Shown here: one piece after another, positions 1 through 10,143 of the stretch
How the letters are laid out: each line of letters begins with the position of its first letter
How positions within the stretch are numbered: the stretch's first letter is position 1
Assembly (NCBI GenBank): GCA_964597045.1
Contig: CAZQWE010000005.1
Coordinates: 142,000 to 205,999, forward strand
Origin: UBA9655 sp964597045
Lineage (GTDB): Bacteria; Pseudomonadota; Alphaproteobacteria; UBA9655
Reading direction: 5' to 3'
DNA length: 64,000 nucleotides
Translations under genes and position numbers: made by a program
The notes under the pieces: generated by a model
The model's input: only the letters and a program-made list of their open reading frames with translations
The model's database searches: none
Told to the model about the DNA's origin: nothing

Positions 1-1925
1 CCCAACTCAAGACTATGACTGAAGATCCAGAAGTTAAGCATCTTGTGGATATTTCTCAGCAACTTGAAGGACTATACCGCCATGCCTCGACCCATGCTGC
101 CGGTGTTGTGATCGCTGATAAACCCTTAGATGAGATGGTTCCTCTCTATTTTGATCCTCGTTCTCCTCTGCCTGCAACCCAATTTAATATGAAATATGTG
201 GAACAAGCCGGCCTTGTTAAATTTGATTTCTTAGGTCTTAAAACCCTCACGGTGATTCAACAAACCATCGATTATCTGAAGGAGAGGGGGGTTGAGCTGG
301 ATATATCCTGTATTCCCCTTGATGATCCTAAATCCTTCGAGCTTCTTTGCAAAGCAGAAACCATTGGTATCTTTCAGATTGAAAGCGGGGGTATGACAGA
401 TGTGACCCGTAAGGTTAAGCCGGATCGCCTTGAAGAGATCATCGCTATCGTGGCTCTCTATCGCCCCGGCCCTATGGACAATATCCCAAAGTACATCGCC
501 TGTCGTCATGGTGAAGAAAAAGTGACCTATCTTTATGATGAGCTGGAGCCCATCCTTAGGGAAACCCATGGTGTCATTGTTTATCAAGAACAAGTCCTTC
601 AAATGGCCAAAGATCTTGCGGGATTTACCCTTGGTGGAGCAGATCTTTTGCGCCGTGCCATGGGTAAGAAAATCAAGTCAGAAATGGATGCTCAACGAAA
701 AAAGTTTATTGACGGCGTTCTTGAGAGAGTAGGGGGAACACCAGGAGTAGCCAAAGAACTCTTTAATCAGATTGAGAAATTTGCAAGTTATGCCTTCCCC
801 AAAGCCCATGCCGCAGCCTATGCTCTTATTACCTATCAAACGGCTTATCTGAAGGCCCATTACCCTGTCGAATTTATGGCCTCACTCATGACCCATGAAC
901 TCCACAATACGGATAAGCTAACGTATTTTTCCAGAGAAGTTAAGCGACTCGGGATACCCCTTTTACCCCCCGACGTAAATCACTCCCATGCCGGATTTAA
1001 GGTTGAAAATGGATCCATTCGATATGCTTTAGCTGCCCTTAAAAATGTTGGTACTGCGGCTATGGAAGCTTTAAATGTTGAAAGAGAGAGGAGGGGCCCC
1101 TTCAAAGATATTTTTGATTTTGTTGAGCGAATGGACAGCAAGGTCCTGAACAAACGTCAAATGGAAAATCTCATTGCAGCTGGAGCCTTTGACAGCATCA
1201 GCCCCTGTCGGCGCTTCCTGATGGAAAATCTTGAGATTCTTCTTCAATATGGAAATGAAGATAAACGCTCGCAAGGACTCTTTGGGCTCGAGGTAACACG
1301 TCCTCAGTTGAAAGCTCTGGAGGAATGGCCTCCCCTTGAAAAGTTGAAACATGAATTTGCAGCCGTGGGTTTTTACCTCACCTCCCATCCTTTAGATGCC
1401 TATGGTAAGGCCCTGGAATCTCTCGGGGTTGTTGACGCTGCAACGCTTCATATGCAGGCACAAGAGGGAAGAGATCTGCATAGTTTTAAACTCGCAGGAA
1501 TTGTGATTACTAAACAAGAAAGAGCCTCCAAAAACGGACAGAGGTACGCGTTCGTTCAATTATCAGACTCTACGGGAGTCTTTGAGATGACCGTTTTTTC
1601 AGAAATGTTAAGCCAGTATCATGATATGCTCGAACCAGGAAAAGCCTTACTTGTAACCGTAAATGCACAGCTCAATGAGGAATCAATGAGACTGACTTGT
1701 CAAGGAATAGAAAGTTTGGAAAAGGCTGTTGATGGAGGAAGCTATACAGTTACCTTAACCACTGAGGAACAAGCCAAAAAGTTGATTAAGTTATTTGAAA
1801 ATCTTGAGCCTGGAAGAACAAAAATTATCCTTAATGTAAAAACCGAGGGTTCAGTCGCGACTCTGGTTTTAAATTCGTCATATTCTTTAACGCCAGATAT
1901 GCGGGTCGCTTTAAATTCTCTTTAG
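1..1925 (+). CDS. dnaE: DNA polymerase III alpha subunit, C-terminal part (5' end outside window)
   Basis: Replicative polymerase catalytic subunit of the DNA polymerase III holoenzyme. The reading frame is open from base 3 (Q-L-K-T before the first Met at 15), so the gene is cut by the window edge and only about 640 of the usual 1,100-1,200 residues are present. Visible are the palm/fingers stretch with LYRHASTHAAGVV, the YRPGPM and YQEQVLQMA motifs, the helix-hairpin-helix-like region near FPKAHAAAYA, and a C-terminal OB fold (about residues 495-560, FKLAGIVITKQ onward). The stop overlaps the end of the convergent small gene at 1922. Identification is secure from these conserved motifs. Confidence 0.97.
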   Translation, partial: QLKTMTEDPEVKHLVDISQQLEGLYRHASTHAAGVVIADKPLDEMVPLYFDPRSPLPATQFNMKYVEQAGLVKFDFLGLKTLTVIQQTIDYLKERGVELDISCIPLDDPKSFELLCKAETIGIFQIESGGMTDVTRKVKPDRLEEIIAIVALYRPGPMDNIPKYIACRHGEEKVTYLYDELEPILRETHGVIVYQEQVLQMAKDLAGFTLGGADLLRRAMGKKIKSEMDAQRKKFIDGVLERVGGTPGVAKELFNQIEKFASYAFPKAHAAAYALITYQTAYLKAHYPVEFMASLMTHELHNTDKLTYFSREVKRLGIPLLPPDVNHSHAGFKVENGSIRYALAALKNVGTAAMEALNVERERRGPFKDIFDFVERMDSKVLNKRQMENLIAAGAFDSISPCRRFLMENLEILLQYGNEDKRSQGLFGLEVTRPQLKALEEWPPLEKLKHEFAAVGFYLTSHPLDAYGKALESLGVVDAATLHMQAQEGRDLHSFKLAGIVITKQERASKNGQRYAFVQLSDSTGVFEMTVFSEMLSQYHDMLEPGKALLVTVNAQLNEESMRLTCQGIESLEKAVDGGSYTVTLTTEEQAKKLIKLFENLEPGRTKIILNVKTEGSVATLVLNSSYSLTPDMRVALNSL

Positions 1926-2161
1926 TTGAGACAGGTTTTTTGGCAAGCGAGGGCTTCAAAATGGCGAATATCAATTGCAGCTTGAATAAGTTCCATCGGC
2001 TTCTCTTCCTGATATTCCTCATTTAAATAGTCTAAATAGTTCATGTAGGTCTCGTCTACGGCTGTAAGACAAGCTTTTTTATTAGGGTACAGGGGACACT
2101 CCGGTGCTTTTCCTAGGAGAGGGAGAGGAAGAAGTAAGAAAAGAAGTATATATTTCGTCAT
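1922..2161 (-). CDS. Small secreted protein of unknown function (79 aa)
   Basis: I do not recognise a family. The protein begins MTKYILLFLLLPLPLLGKA, a clear Sec signal peptide with cleavage probably after GKA. The mature part of about 60 residues holds four cysteines (PECPLY, KKACLT, LACQ, KTCLN), which could form two disulfides, and an acidic, tyrosine-rich middle (YMNYLDYLNEEYQEEKP). The gene is convergent with dnaE and its stop codon overlaps the dnaE stop by four bases. The ribosome binding site is weak. A periplasmic location is inferred. The signal peptide and the paired cysteines argue that the gene is real. Confidence 0.6.
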   Translation of the reverse strand: MTKYILLFLLLPLPLLGKAPECPLYPNKKACLTAVDETYMNYLDYLNEEYQEEKPMELIQAAIDIRHFEALACQKTCLN

Positions 2162-2242
2162 ACCTAACTTTCAGTCTTTTGATTATGTCTCTAAAAGAAG
2201 GTTAGCAAGAGATGATTAATAAGAAGTTAATGAGATCATCAA

Positions 2243-2258
2243 TGTTTCACGTGAAACA
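2243..2258. promoter_or_regulatory. parS: parS centromere site (ParB binding), site 1
   Basis: A perfect 16-bp palindrome, TGTTTCACGTGAAACA, identical to the known bacterial parS consensus bound by ParB. It lies in the intergenic gap between the small secreted gene and the ETF:quinone oxidoreductase gene. Three other perfect copies occur in the window (6847, 32208, 63064), which makes a chance match unlikely. Confidence 0.93.
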
Positions 2259-2265
2259 TATTCAC

Positions 2266-3867
2266 CTACATATTGACATAATTGGGGCCTGACCCCCCTT
2301 CAGGCGGGGTCCACGTGATGTTCTGTGTGGGATCTTTGATGTCACAAACCTTACAATGGATACAATTTTGAGAATTGATTTGAAGATTTATCCCCTTATC
2401 ATCCTTCACAAGTTCATATACTTGTGCTGGACAATATTTCCCTTCAGGAAAATCATAAAACTCTTTATTAACTGTCAGGGCCTTTTGAGGATCCCTTAGA
2501 ATCAAATGATTGGGTTGATTTTCTTGGTGCCTGATATTGGAAAGAAAGACAGAGGTGAGTCTATCAAAGGTGAGCTTCCCATCAGGTTTTGGGTAAAGGA
2601 TGGGTTTGCATTTCTTTGCCACTTCCAAACAAGAATAATCAGGCGGGTTCTTGAGCGTCCAAGGACTCAGTCCAAAGGTGAGGGTCTCATAAACAGCATT
2701 CATAAGCCCGCCCCACAGCCCCCATTTAAAGCCAGAATGGATATTTCGGACCTTATATAATTCCTTATAAATCCAACTTTTTTTCAGTCTTTCTTCATAG
2801 GTAAAAGGCTCATCTTTTACAATATGATCCACAAGAGCTTCAGCTGCCAACATCCCTGATTTTAAAGCCGTATGAGACCCCTTAATCTTTGCTACATTCA
2901 TAAATCCTGCCGCACATCCAATGAGAGCACCTCCTGGAAATTCAAGCTTGGGAAGGGACTGGATACCTCCCTCATTGAGGGCTCTTGCCCCGTAGGATAT
3001 TCGCTTCCCATTCTCCAAGAGACGGCTTATCAGCGGATGGGTTTTAAGACGTTGAAATTCCTCAAAAGGACTTAGATATGGATTTTTATAGTCCAACCCA
3101 ACAATAAGCCCTATTAACACTTGATTCCCCTCAAGATGATACAAAAATGAACCTCCAAACGTTTTTGAGTCAAGAGGCCATCCTATCGTATGAACAACAG
3201 TACCAGGCTTACTTTTTAAAGAATCAATCTCCCAAATTTCCTTAATGCCCATCCCATAAGTTTGAGGTGATCGTCCCTGATCAAGATTAAACCTCTTCAC
3301 AATTTGTTTCGTAAGAGACCCACGACAGCCTTCGGCTAAGAGTGTCATCTTACCAAAAATTTTGACTCCCTGCTCATATTGGCTTGTTTCATGACCTTCC
3401 TTATCTAAACCTTGTGGGCCTGTTTGAACGCCAATGACTTTCCCGTTCTGATCAAAAAGACAAGAAGCTCCAGCAAAACCCGGATATATCTCTACGCCTA
3501 AACCCGTTGCCTCACCTGCTAGCCATTTACTAAGCGCCCCTAAACTTGCCACATAATTGCCCTTATTTCTCATCTGAGGAGGAGTCAGAAATCGCATGGC
3601 CCGAGACTTTGTTAAGAACATAAACTTATCCTGGGTACAGGGAGTCGTAAGAGGTGCTCCAAGATATTGCCAATCGGGAAATAATTCATTGAGAGCTCGA
3701 GGTTCTATCACCGCGCCAGAAATGATATGACTTCCAATTTCAGACCCTTTTTCAAGAAGGCAGACGGAGAGATCTGGAGCGAGTTGCTTGAGCCGAATGG
3801 CTGCTCCAAGGCCTGAAGGTCCCCCTCCCACAATAACAACATCATAATTCATTCCCTCATCACTCAT
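2266..3867 (-). CDS. etfD: Electron-transfer flavoprotein:ubiquinone oxidoreductase
   Basis: Membrane-associated flavoprotein that moves electrons from reduced ETF to ubiquinone. At 533 aa it has the usual length. The N-terminal FAD-binding Rossmann motif is VVIVGGGPSGLGAA (about residues 10-23). The C-terminus carries the 4Fe-4S ferredoxin-like module, with an upstream cysteine (GKYCPAQVYE) and the CIHCKVC cluster near residue 500. Its partners etfB and etfA are at 24.9-26.6 kb in this window. The chosen ATG has an AGGGGG ribosome site five bases upstream, inside the end of the preceding sensor kinase gene, which it overlaps by four bases. This suggests translational coupling. Confidence 0.95.
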   Translation of the reverse strand: MSDEGMNYDVVIVGGGPSGLGAAIRLKQLAPDLSVCLLEKGSEIGSHIISGAVIEPRALNELFPDWQYLGAPLTTPCTQDKFMFLTKSRAMRFLTPPQMRNKGNYVASLGALSKWLAGEATGLGVEIYPGFAGASCLFDQNGKVIGVQTGPQGLDKEGHETSQYEQGVKIFGKMTLLAEGCRGSLTKQIVKRFNLDQGRSPQTYGMGIKEIWEIDSLKSKPGTVVHTIGWPLDSKTFGGSFLYHLEGNQVLIGLIVGLDYKNPYLSPFEEFQRLKTHPLISRLLENGKRISYGARALNEGGIQSLPKLEFPGGALIGCAAGFMNVAKIKGSHTALKSGMLAAEALVDHIVKDEPFTYEERLKKSWIYKELYKVRNIHSGFKWGLWGGLMNAVYETLTFGLSPWTLKNPPDYSCLEVAKKCKPILYPKPDGKLTFDRLTSVFLSNIRHQENQPNHLILRDPQKALTVNKEFYDFPEGKYCPAQVYELVKDDKGINLQINSQNCIHCKVCDIKDPTQNITWTPPEGGSGPNYVNM

Positions 3868-5927
3868 TTAGCCCCCTTAGGTAATTCTAGCGTAAACCTT
3901 GTCCACTCGCCTATTTGACTCTCAACAGTGACAGACCCATGATGTTGATGGGTAATAATATCATAGCTGAGAGAAAGGCCTAAACCCGTTCCTTCCCCTG
4001 CATTTTTTGTTGTAAAAAAGGGTGTAAAGAGATTTTTGAGAACGGACTTATTCATACCCGGTCCATTATCTTCAATCGTAATTTTTACTTTCTTTCCACT
4101 ATCACTGGTTGTAATTGTAAGTTCGGGCGTATAGGTGGCACCTATCTTTTGCTTCTTTTCATCCATTGCATAACACCCATTATTAATTATATTCAAAATG
4201 ACCCGAGCAATATCCTGTTTTGACCCTTCAATATTGCCCACCTTTTCATCGAACTTCTTATGAACCGTACAAATAAAGCGTGACTTTTTCCCTTCATACC
4301 CAGTTAAAGCAAGATCTAAACTCTCTTTCACAAGCTTGTTCAGATCAAATGAAATTATTTCATTTGAAGATCCGCGCGCATGGGCAAGCATGCTTTTGAC
4401 GATAGAATCTGCCCGTTCTGCATGCTCGAGTGTTTTTGTAATATTTTGCTCAATGAGTGCAAAGAGTTCGGGATCGCGCGAGCCTTTTTCTTTGAGCTCT
4501 TCAATATATTCACGGGAAAGTTCCGTAAAATTAATAATAAAATTCAAGGGATTCTTAATCTCGTGAGCAATACCAGCTGTAAGGGATCCAAGGCTTGCAA
4601 GCTTTTCTTGAACAATAATCTGCTGTTGTGCCTTCTTTAGGTCTGTTAAAGTCTTTTCAAGTTGTTTATTTTTCTGTTCGAGTTCAAGGGTTCTCTTCTT
4701 TACACGATCTTCAAGATCTGTCACCAAATGTCTATTTTCTTTAAATATCTTTGAAACAACTTCAAACCAAGGCTTCCAACCCAAGGGAACTCCTTTTGTT
4801 TCGCTTCTGAGTCCCTGATTTTCAAGTGAGATATGATTGATGAGTTTTTGTGCGGGGCGAATAAAATTTCGAATAACAAGGATATAGCCAGCGCCAACAA
4901 CAAATATAAGAAGCATCGCCATAATAAATATATCTTCAAGCGATTCATAAAAGATTTGCTTAAATAATGTTGAATTTGAGCCAACATAAATCAGCATCCA
5001 CGGTGTTTCATGCATACTGGCCACAAAAATGTGAGACCCATTTGTAACTGTAAATCCCTCATTGGGTTTAGTCATTGCTGATTCTATGTCTCTGTACATG
5101 TCTTCATTAAAGAACTGATTCAGGGTTTGAATTTGAGCCTCCTTTTTCGAAACCCCGAATGTCCCAAGAACCTGCTTTTCGGAATTTACTAAGAAGAGTG
5201 ACCCCTCTAAATCTTTTGATCTGCTCATCACACGATCAAGTTCTGAAAGACTTATATCCAAAGAAATCATACCGATAGGCTTTTCACCATCCGTGATCTG
5301 AGTTGAGTAAGACACAAGTTTTCCAAATTGCTCACTTTCAAGTATAGGAGACCAACCACTCTTTAAAGACGTCTGAGAAGAGAGACTAAAGTTTGGAACC
5401 CAAGGATAAGAGCTTTGAAATGGGTGGACTGACCTGTAGGAAATCCAAACTGTTCCTCGATTATTTTTCAATGTAAATTCAAAAAAGGGATAGAGCAAAA
5501 GAGCCATTTGGAGTTCTTCTTTCTGGGAAGAAGACAGATCCTCAAGAGTTCCTATTCCCTGCAGATTACCGAAAGAGATCTTATTCGGTTGAAGGTTTGT
5601 AATATCCAGAGTGTATGTCCGCGTCGTTGGGTCATCTGCTAATAAAGGAAACAAGGGTGTTTTTAGATTTAAATGCTTAATTTCGTAAAGAGTTGTCTCA
5701 GCAGCATTTTTAAGTCCTTGGACATAGCCCTGTGTCGTTCTAACCCTCAAATTAATGTTGGCAGCATGTTCAATAAGTCTATTTTTTAAATTATTAAGCA
5801 GAAAATCTTGTTTCCGCTGGTATTGGTAATACTCAACGCCAATCGCAATAAGGATGAGAGACAGTCCTGTAATGATGAGAATGAATTTAAGACCTTTTTG
5901 AAACGGATTTTCATTTATTTTTGCCAC
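3864..5927 (-). CDS. Membrane sensor histidine kinase (orphan)
   Basis: Two-component kinase of 687 aa. An N-terminal membrane helix (about residues 14-33) and a second near 333-353 enclose a large extracytoplasmic sensor region, possibly Cache-like. A coiled coil rich in E, K and Q (about 400-440) leads to the H-box GSLTAGIAHEIKNPLNF with the phosphorylatable His at about 455. A HATPase domain follows with the N box (INNGCYAM), DNGPGM and GTGLGLSL. No response regulator lies beside it. It overlaps the ETF:quinone oxidoreductase gene by four bases, so the two are likely co-transcribed and the kinase may sense a respiratory or membrane cue. That last point is inference; the ligand is unknown. 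Confidence 0.9.
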   Translation of the reverse strand: MAKINENPFQKGLKFILIITGLSLILIAIGVEYYQYQRKQDFLLNNLKNRLIEHAANINLRVRTTQGYVQGLKNAAETTLYEIKHLNLKTPLFPLLADDPTTRTYTLDITNLQPNKISFGNLQGIGTLEDLSSSQKEELQMALLLYPFFEFTLKNNRGTVWISYRSVHPFQSSYPWVPNFSLSSQTSLKSGWSPILESEQFGKLVSYSTQITDGEKPIGMISLDISLSELDRVMSRSKDLEGSLFLVNSEKQVLGTFGVSKKEAQIQTLNQFFNEDMYRDIESAMTKPNEGFTVTNGSHIFVASMHETPWMLIYVGSNSTLFKQIFYESLEDIFIMAMLLIFVVGAGYILVIRNFIRPAQKLINHISLENQGLRSETKGVPLGWKPWFEVVSKIFKENRHLVTDLEDRVKKRTLELEQKNKQLEKTLTDLKKAQQQIIVQEKLASLGSLTAGIAHEIKNPLNFIINFTELSREYIEELKEKGSRDPELFALIEQNITKTLEHAERADSIVKSMLAHARGSSNEIISFDLNKLVKESLDLALTGYEGKKSRFICTVHKKFDEKVGNIEGSKQDIARVILNIINNGCYAMDEKKQKIGATYTPELTITTSDSGKKVKITIEDNGPGMNKSVLKNLFTPFFTTKNAGEGTGLGLSLSYDIITHQHHGSVTVESQIGEWTRFTLELPKGAK

Positions 5928-5942
5928 GCTTCAATCTCGTAT

Positions 5943-6704
5943 CTAAGAGTTTCGTCCCTTTGTTTTGGGCGTCAATGCAGGAAGAAGGGTAGAAATCTCT
6001 TCAAAAGATAGGTCCGTACATTTAGAAATAATATCAAGACCAATTCCATTCGTCAGCATACGTCTGGCAATATCCATCTTCGTTTCATTTTTCCCAATTT
6101 CAATGACTTTTTCACTCGTCTGCGGAAAGTGAATAAGGAACCCTTTCTTTAAATCATTCTTCTCCTGCAATTCATCAATGGCTCTTTTGATGACCCAATC
6201 ATTGCCGATCAACTGATGATTGTTCTCTATCGTCGTAGATTTTTCTTCTTTTAAAAGATAAAGCCACTTATCAAGTGTGGAAGAGAGTTGATCAATTGTT
6301 TTTGTAAACTTAGGGAGTTCGTAAAAAATAAGGAATTCATTTTCACTCATTTTCAGAACTGTTCTATACTCTTTTGTTTCAGGAAATTTGCTATCCTCCA
6401 GAATGATGAGAACTATATGAGGTTGCTTTTCTAATTTTTTGAGTTCCGATTCAATACTCTTACTTTCACCATAATATATTTCCAGATGGTAGCTTTTACC
6501 TGTCTCATCTTCACACAAGGCAGAAAGAATATGTGATGGACTCGAAGATTCCCTTTGAACGAAATGAGCCGTTCTTATCATAGGACCTTGATTATGAGTT
6601 ACCATGTCATTCAGAAAAGGGATTAAAATGTCCTTATTTCTCTCAAATTCAAATAGCCTTTTCAGAGCTATACTTTCTTTTGACTTTAGGAATTGTTTGA
6701 ACAT
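5943..6704 (-). CDS. Rpn/PD-(D/E)XK nuclease-family-like protein, degenerate active site
   Basis: Resembles the Rpn (recombination-promoting nuclease, formerly putative transposase) family in outline. The N-terminus has ALKRLFEFERNKDILIPFLND, then a core with LCEDETGKSYHLEIYYGE, and the C-terminus has ARRMLTNGIGLDIISKCTDLS followed by FEEISTLLP, typical of the family's C-terminal helix-turn-helix-like tail. In active members the core usually reads D-x-L-C-x-D-E and E-x-Q. Here Ala (SALCEDE) replaces the first Asp and Tyr replaces Gln, so nuclease activity may be lost. The start is the Met at 6704 because AAGGAG lies six bases upstream; an open frame extends 25 codons further without support. 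253 aa. Confidence 0.65.
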   Translation of the reverse strand: MFKQFLKSKESIALKRLFEFERNKDILIPFLNDMVTHNQGPMIRTAHFVQRESSSPSHILSALCEDETGKSYHLEIYYGESKSIESELKKLEKQPHIVLIILEDSKFPETKEYRTVLKMSENEFLIFYELPKFTKTIDQLSSTLDKWLYLLKEEKSTTIENNHQLIGNDWVIKRAIDELQEKNDLKKGFLIHFPQTSEKVIEIGKNETKMDIARRMLTNGIGLDIISKCTDLSFEEISTLLPALTPKTKGRNS

Positions 6705-6822
6705 GAACGACTCCTTCTCTTTAAACATGTTAGAATTAACACCAAAAAGGAACCAAAAATAATAAGTATGATATACCATATTTTAATAAAAATGTCAAAT
6801 TTTCTAGGGAATTGTTGACCTG

Positions 6823-6963
6823 TTAGACTAATTCTTTCCCTTGCAATGTTTCACGTGAAACATTTTTAGGATCGATAGATGCCCTTATTGCATTAAGCAC
6901 TTTTCCAGCTGGTTTGCATCCATTCAATTGAGCTTTTTTAAACCATTCTCTTTTAATCTTCAT
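6823..6963 (-). CDS. Possible 46-aa open reading frame containing a parS site
   Basis: A short frame from ATG to TAA encoding MKIKREWFKKAQLNGCKPAG and a further 26 residues, with the parS palindrome read in frame as NVSRET. It fills part of the 384-base gap between the Rpn-like gene and the small Cys protein gene. There is no convincing ribosome binding site and I recognise no homologue. It could be a remnant or a chance frame. The rest of the gap (6964-7088) shows nothing clear. Confidence 0.22.
   Translation of the reverse strand: MKIKREWFKKAQLNGCKPAGKVLNAIRASIDPKNVSRETLQGKELV
6847..6862. promoter_or_regulatory. parS: parS centromere site (ParB binding), site 2
   Basis: Perfect TGTTTCACGTGAAACA palindrome, extended to about 20 bp of symmetry by flanking AA/TT. 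It lies between the Rpn-like gene and the small Cys-containing secreted gene, inside a doubtful short frame. Confidence 0.93.
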
Positions 6964-7088
6964 TTTCAACCAAACTCACTATTTATTCTTTTTATACACA
7001 AGAAAAAGGGTCACAATCCTTCTCCATGATAACGCAAATCTGAGCCGTTACCACACCTGATGAAGTCCTAAGTTTCAAGCCAGTTCAC

Positions 7089-7301
7089 TCATTTTTTTCG
7101 GCACTCAGTCAAGCATGATTTAAGTACTGCATCTGCTGTAGCAAAGCATTCGTCTTTGGTTAATTGTCTTGGTACATTTTTGCATTTAGAAACAACTGCT
7201 TCCCACTTGGATAAACAGTCTTGAGCACATGCGTCTGCTGATGCATGAAAGGGGGCAAGACTCATGGTTACTAATGAGATTTGGATAACTCTTTTATACA
7301 T
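7089..7301 (-). CDS. Small secreted Cys-containing protein (70 aa)
   Basis: Unrecognised family. The N-terminus MYKRVIQISLVTMSLAPF is followed by HASADA, a signal peptide with probable cleavage after ASA. The mature part is about 47 residues with six cysteines: CAQDC at its start, SKCK, DECF, SCL and TEC near the end. That spacing suggests three disulfides or a small helical hairpin, as in CHCH-like folds. The start has AGGAG eight bases upstream. It lies alone between a parS-containing gap and the groESL terminator. Periplasmic location is inferred from the signal peptide; function is unknown. Confidence 0.65.
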   Translation of the reverse strand: MYKRVIQISLVTMSLAPFHASADACAQDCLSKWEAVVSKCKNVPRQLTKDECFATADAVLKSCLTECRKK

Positions 7302-7391
7302 AATTATTCTCCTATATAGGTCTATGTTTTGTTAGATTTCTTGTTTTCTAAAGGGAATTATATAAGGTATTCTTTAATTTTATATTAAAAT

Positions 7392-7417
7392 AAAAAAGGG
7401 CCCCGCAGGGCCCTTTT
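7392..7417 (-). terminator. Rho-independent terminator of groESL
   Basis: Perfect inverted repeat AAAAGGGCCC (7394-7403), loop CGCA, then GGGCCCTTTT (7408-7417). Read on the minus strand, the GC stem is followed by a run of six T. It lies 22 bases past the groEL stop. Confidence 0.9.
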
Positions 7418-7438
7418 AGAGAACAATCAGTATGAGTA

Positions 7439-9082
<1,644 letters not shown>

Positions 9083-9100
9083 AACTTCGTTTCCTTTCTG

Positions 9101-9400
9101 TTAAGCAGCTTTGGAGTTAACAATACCCATGATGTCTGATTCTTTCATCACAAGGTATTCTTGTCCGTCAAATTTCACTTCTGTTCCGGACCACTTTCCA
9201 AAAAGAATCCGGTCTCCGACTTTCACATCGAGAGGTATAATTTTGCCGTCTTCAAGGCGCGTGCCTGTTCCTACAGCGGTCACTTCGCCTTCCATCGGCT
9301 TTTCCTTAGCTGTGTCTGGAATGATGATTCCTCCAGCTGTTTTTTCTTCTTGCTCAATACGGCGAACAAGAACACGATCATGTAATGGTCTAAATTTCAT
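9101..9400 (-). CDS. groES: Co-chaperonin GroES (10 kDa)
   Basis: Heptameric lid of the GroEL chamber. From MKFRPLHDRVLVRRI the protein is 99 aa, the family length, with the mobile-loop region KTAGGIIIPDTAKEKP and the roof-forming VGDRILFGKWSG stretch. I chose the Met at 9400 because it matches the family N-terminus and has AAGGGTGA upstream. A frame 13 codons longer runs towards the CIRCE element and is not supported. First gene of the groESL operon. Confidence 0.98.
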   Translation of the reverse strand: MKFRPLHDRVLVRRIEQEEKTAGGIIIPDTAKEKPMEGEVTAVGTGTRLEDGKIIPLDVKVGDRILFGKWSGTEVKFDGQEYLVMKESDIMGIVNSKAA

Positions 9401-9432
9401 ATGTATCACCCTTATGTTAGGATTACGGTTAT

Positions 9433-9459
9433 TTAGCACTCTCGTGCTAAGAGTGCTAA
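9433..9459. promoter_or_regulatory. CIRCE operator (HrcA binding site)
   Basis: Exact match to the CIRCE consensus TTAGCACTC-N9-GAGTGCTAA. It lies immediately downstream of the groESL promoter -10 hexamer and 32 bases before the groES start, the classical position for HrcA repression. The hrcA gene itself is not in the window. Confidence 0.97.
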
Positions 9460-9460
9460 T

Positions 9461-9489
9461 GTTATAGAATGGTTGCGGAAAACTGTCAA
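9461..9489 (-). promoter_or_regulatory. groESL sigma70-type promoter
   Basis: On the minus strand a -35 TTGACA (9484-9489) and -10 TATAAC (9461-9466) are separated by exactly 17 bases. The -10 ends next to the CIRCE operator, so HrcA bound there would block transcription start. No sigma32-type motif is evident. Confidence 0.85.
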
Positions 9490-9513
9490 GGATTTTTAAA
9501 AGTCATCCCATCT

Positions 9514-9625
9514 CGTCATTGCGAGGAGCGACGCCGCAATCTCAAACCACAGTATTATTTCGATCGCTTCGCGATCGACACGGGCGGCAAGAAGATTGCT
9601 TCATCACTTCGTTCCTCGCAATGAC
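9514..9625. repeat. Dispersed palindromic repeat, GTCATTGCGAGG type
   Basis: Terminal inverted arms GTCATTGCGAGG (9515-9526) and CCTCGCAATGAC (9614-9625) enclose about 90 bases, including a smaller palindrome CGATCGC-TTC-GCGATCG (9561-9577). The same type recurs at 28655-28783 and, with a variant arm, at 23985-24122. Similar sequences are common in intergenic DNA of Rickettsiales and relatives. Confidence 0.75.
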
Positions 9626-9645
9626 AGCTATATTTTTAGGGCTTA

Positions 9646-10098
9646 CTAGCGCTTCCCTTCAAAGAAATTCTTGAGCAGAAGACTGCACGCTTGTTCCTCA
9701 ATCCCTCCAATCACCTCAGGTTTATGGTGACAGGAAGACGCATTATAGACTTTAGCCCCATGATGAATGCCGCCGCCTTTCGTATCATAAGCTCCAAAAT
9801 AAACACGTCTCAGACGCGCAAAGCTGATGGCTTGAGCACACATAGGGCAGGGCTCGAGTGTCACATAGAGATCACACTTTTCCAAGCGAACCGCATCCAC
9901 TAACGCACAAGCTTTTTGTATCGCAAGCATTTCCGCGTGGGCTGTTGGATCTTTTCGCATCTCCATTTCGTTGTGAGCTGAGGAAATTAAAGCTCTCGTG
10001 TCACCATCAACGATGGTAGCCCCAATGGGGACTTCATCTTTTTCTAAGGCGTATCTTGCTTCTTCAAGTGCGCGTTGCATAGGCTTTAAATTTGACAT
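9646..10098 (-). CDS. tadA: tRNA-specific adenosine deaminase
   Basis: Deaminates adenosine 34 to inosine in tRNA-Arg(ACG). The zinc site is intact: TAHAEM supplies the His and catalytic Glu, and PCPMCAQA supplies the two Cys. From MSNLKPMQRALEEARYALEK the protein is 150 aa, the usual size. The alternative Met seven codons in (MQRALEEA) is also possible; neither has a strong ribosome site. A longer frame runs into the divergent fumC start and is unlikely to be translated. A general nucleoside/cytosine deaminase is the only alternative reading. Confidence 0.93.
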   Translation of the reverse strand: MSNLKPMQRALEEARYALEKDEVPIGATIVDGDTRALISSAHNEMEMRKDPTAHAEMLAIQKACALVDAVRLEKCDLYVTLEPCPMCAQAISFARLRRVYFGAYDTKGGGIHHGAKVYNASSCHHKPEVIGGIEEQACSLLLKNFFEGKR

Positions 10099-10143
10099 AA
10101 GAAATAGGTATAGAAAAAAAGCCAGAGTTGCAATGGAGAGCTC

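Noticed and set aside
9111..9467. Open frames antisense to groES and the CIRCE region
   Set aside because: Shadow of groES; the region upstream is fully explained by promoter and CIRCE on the minus strand.
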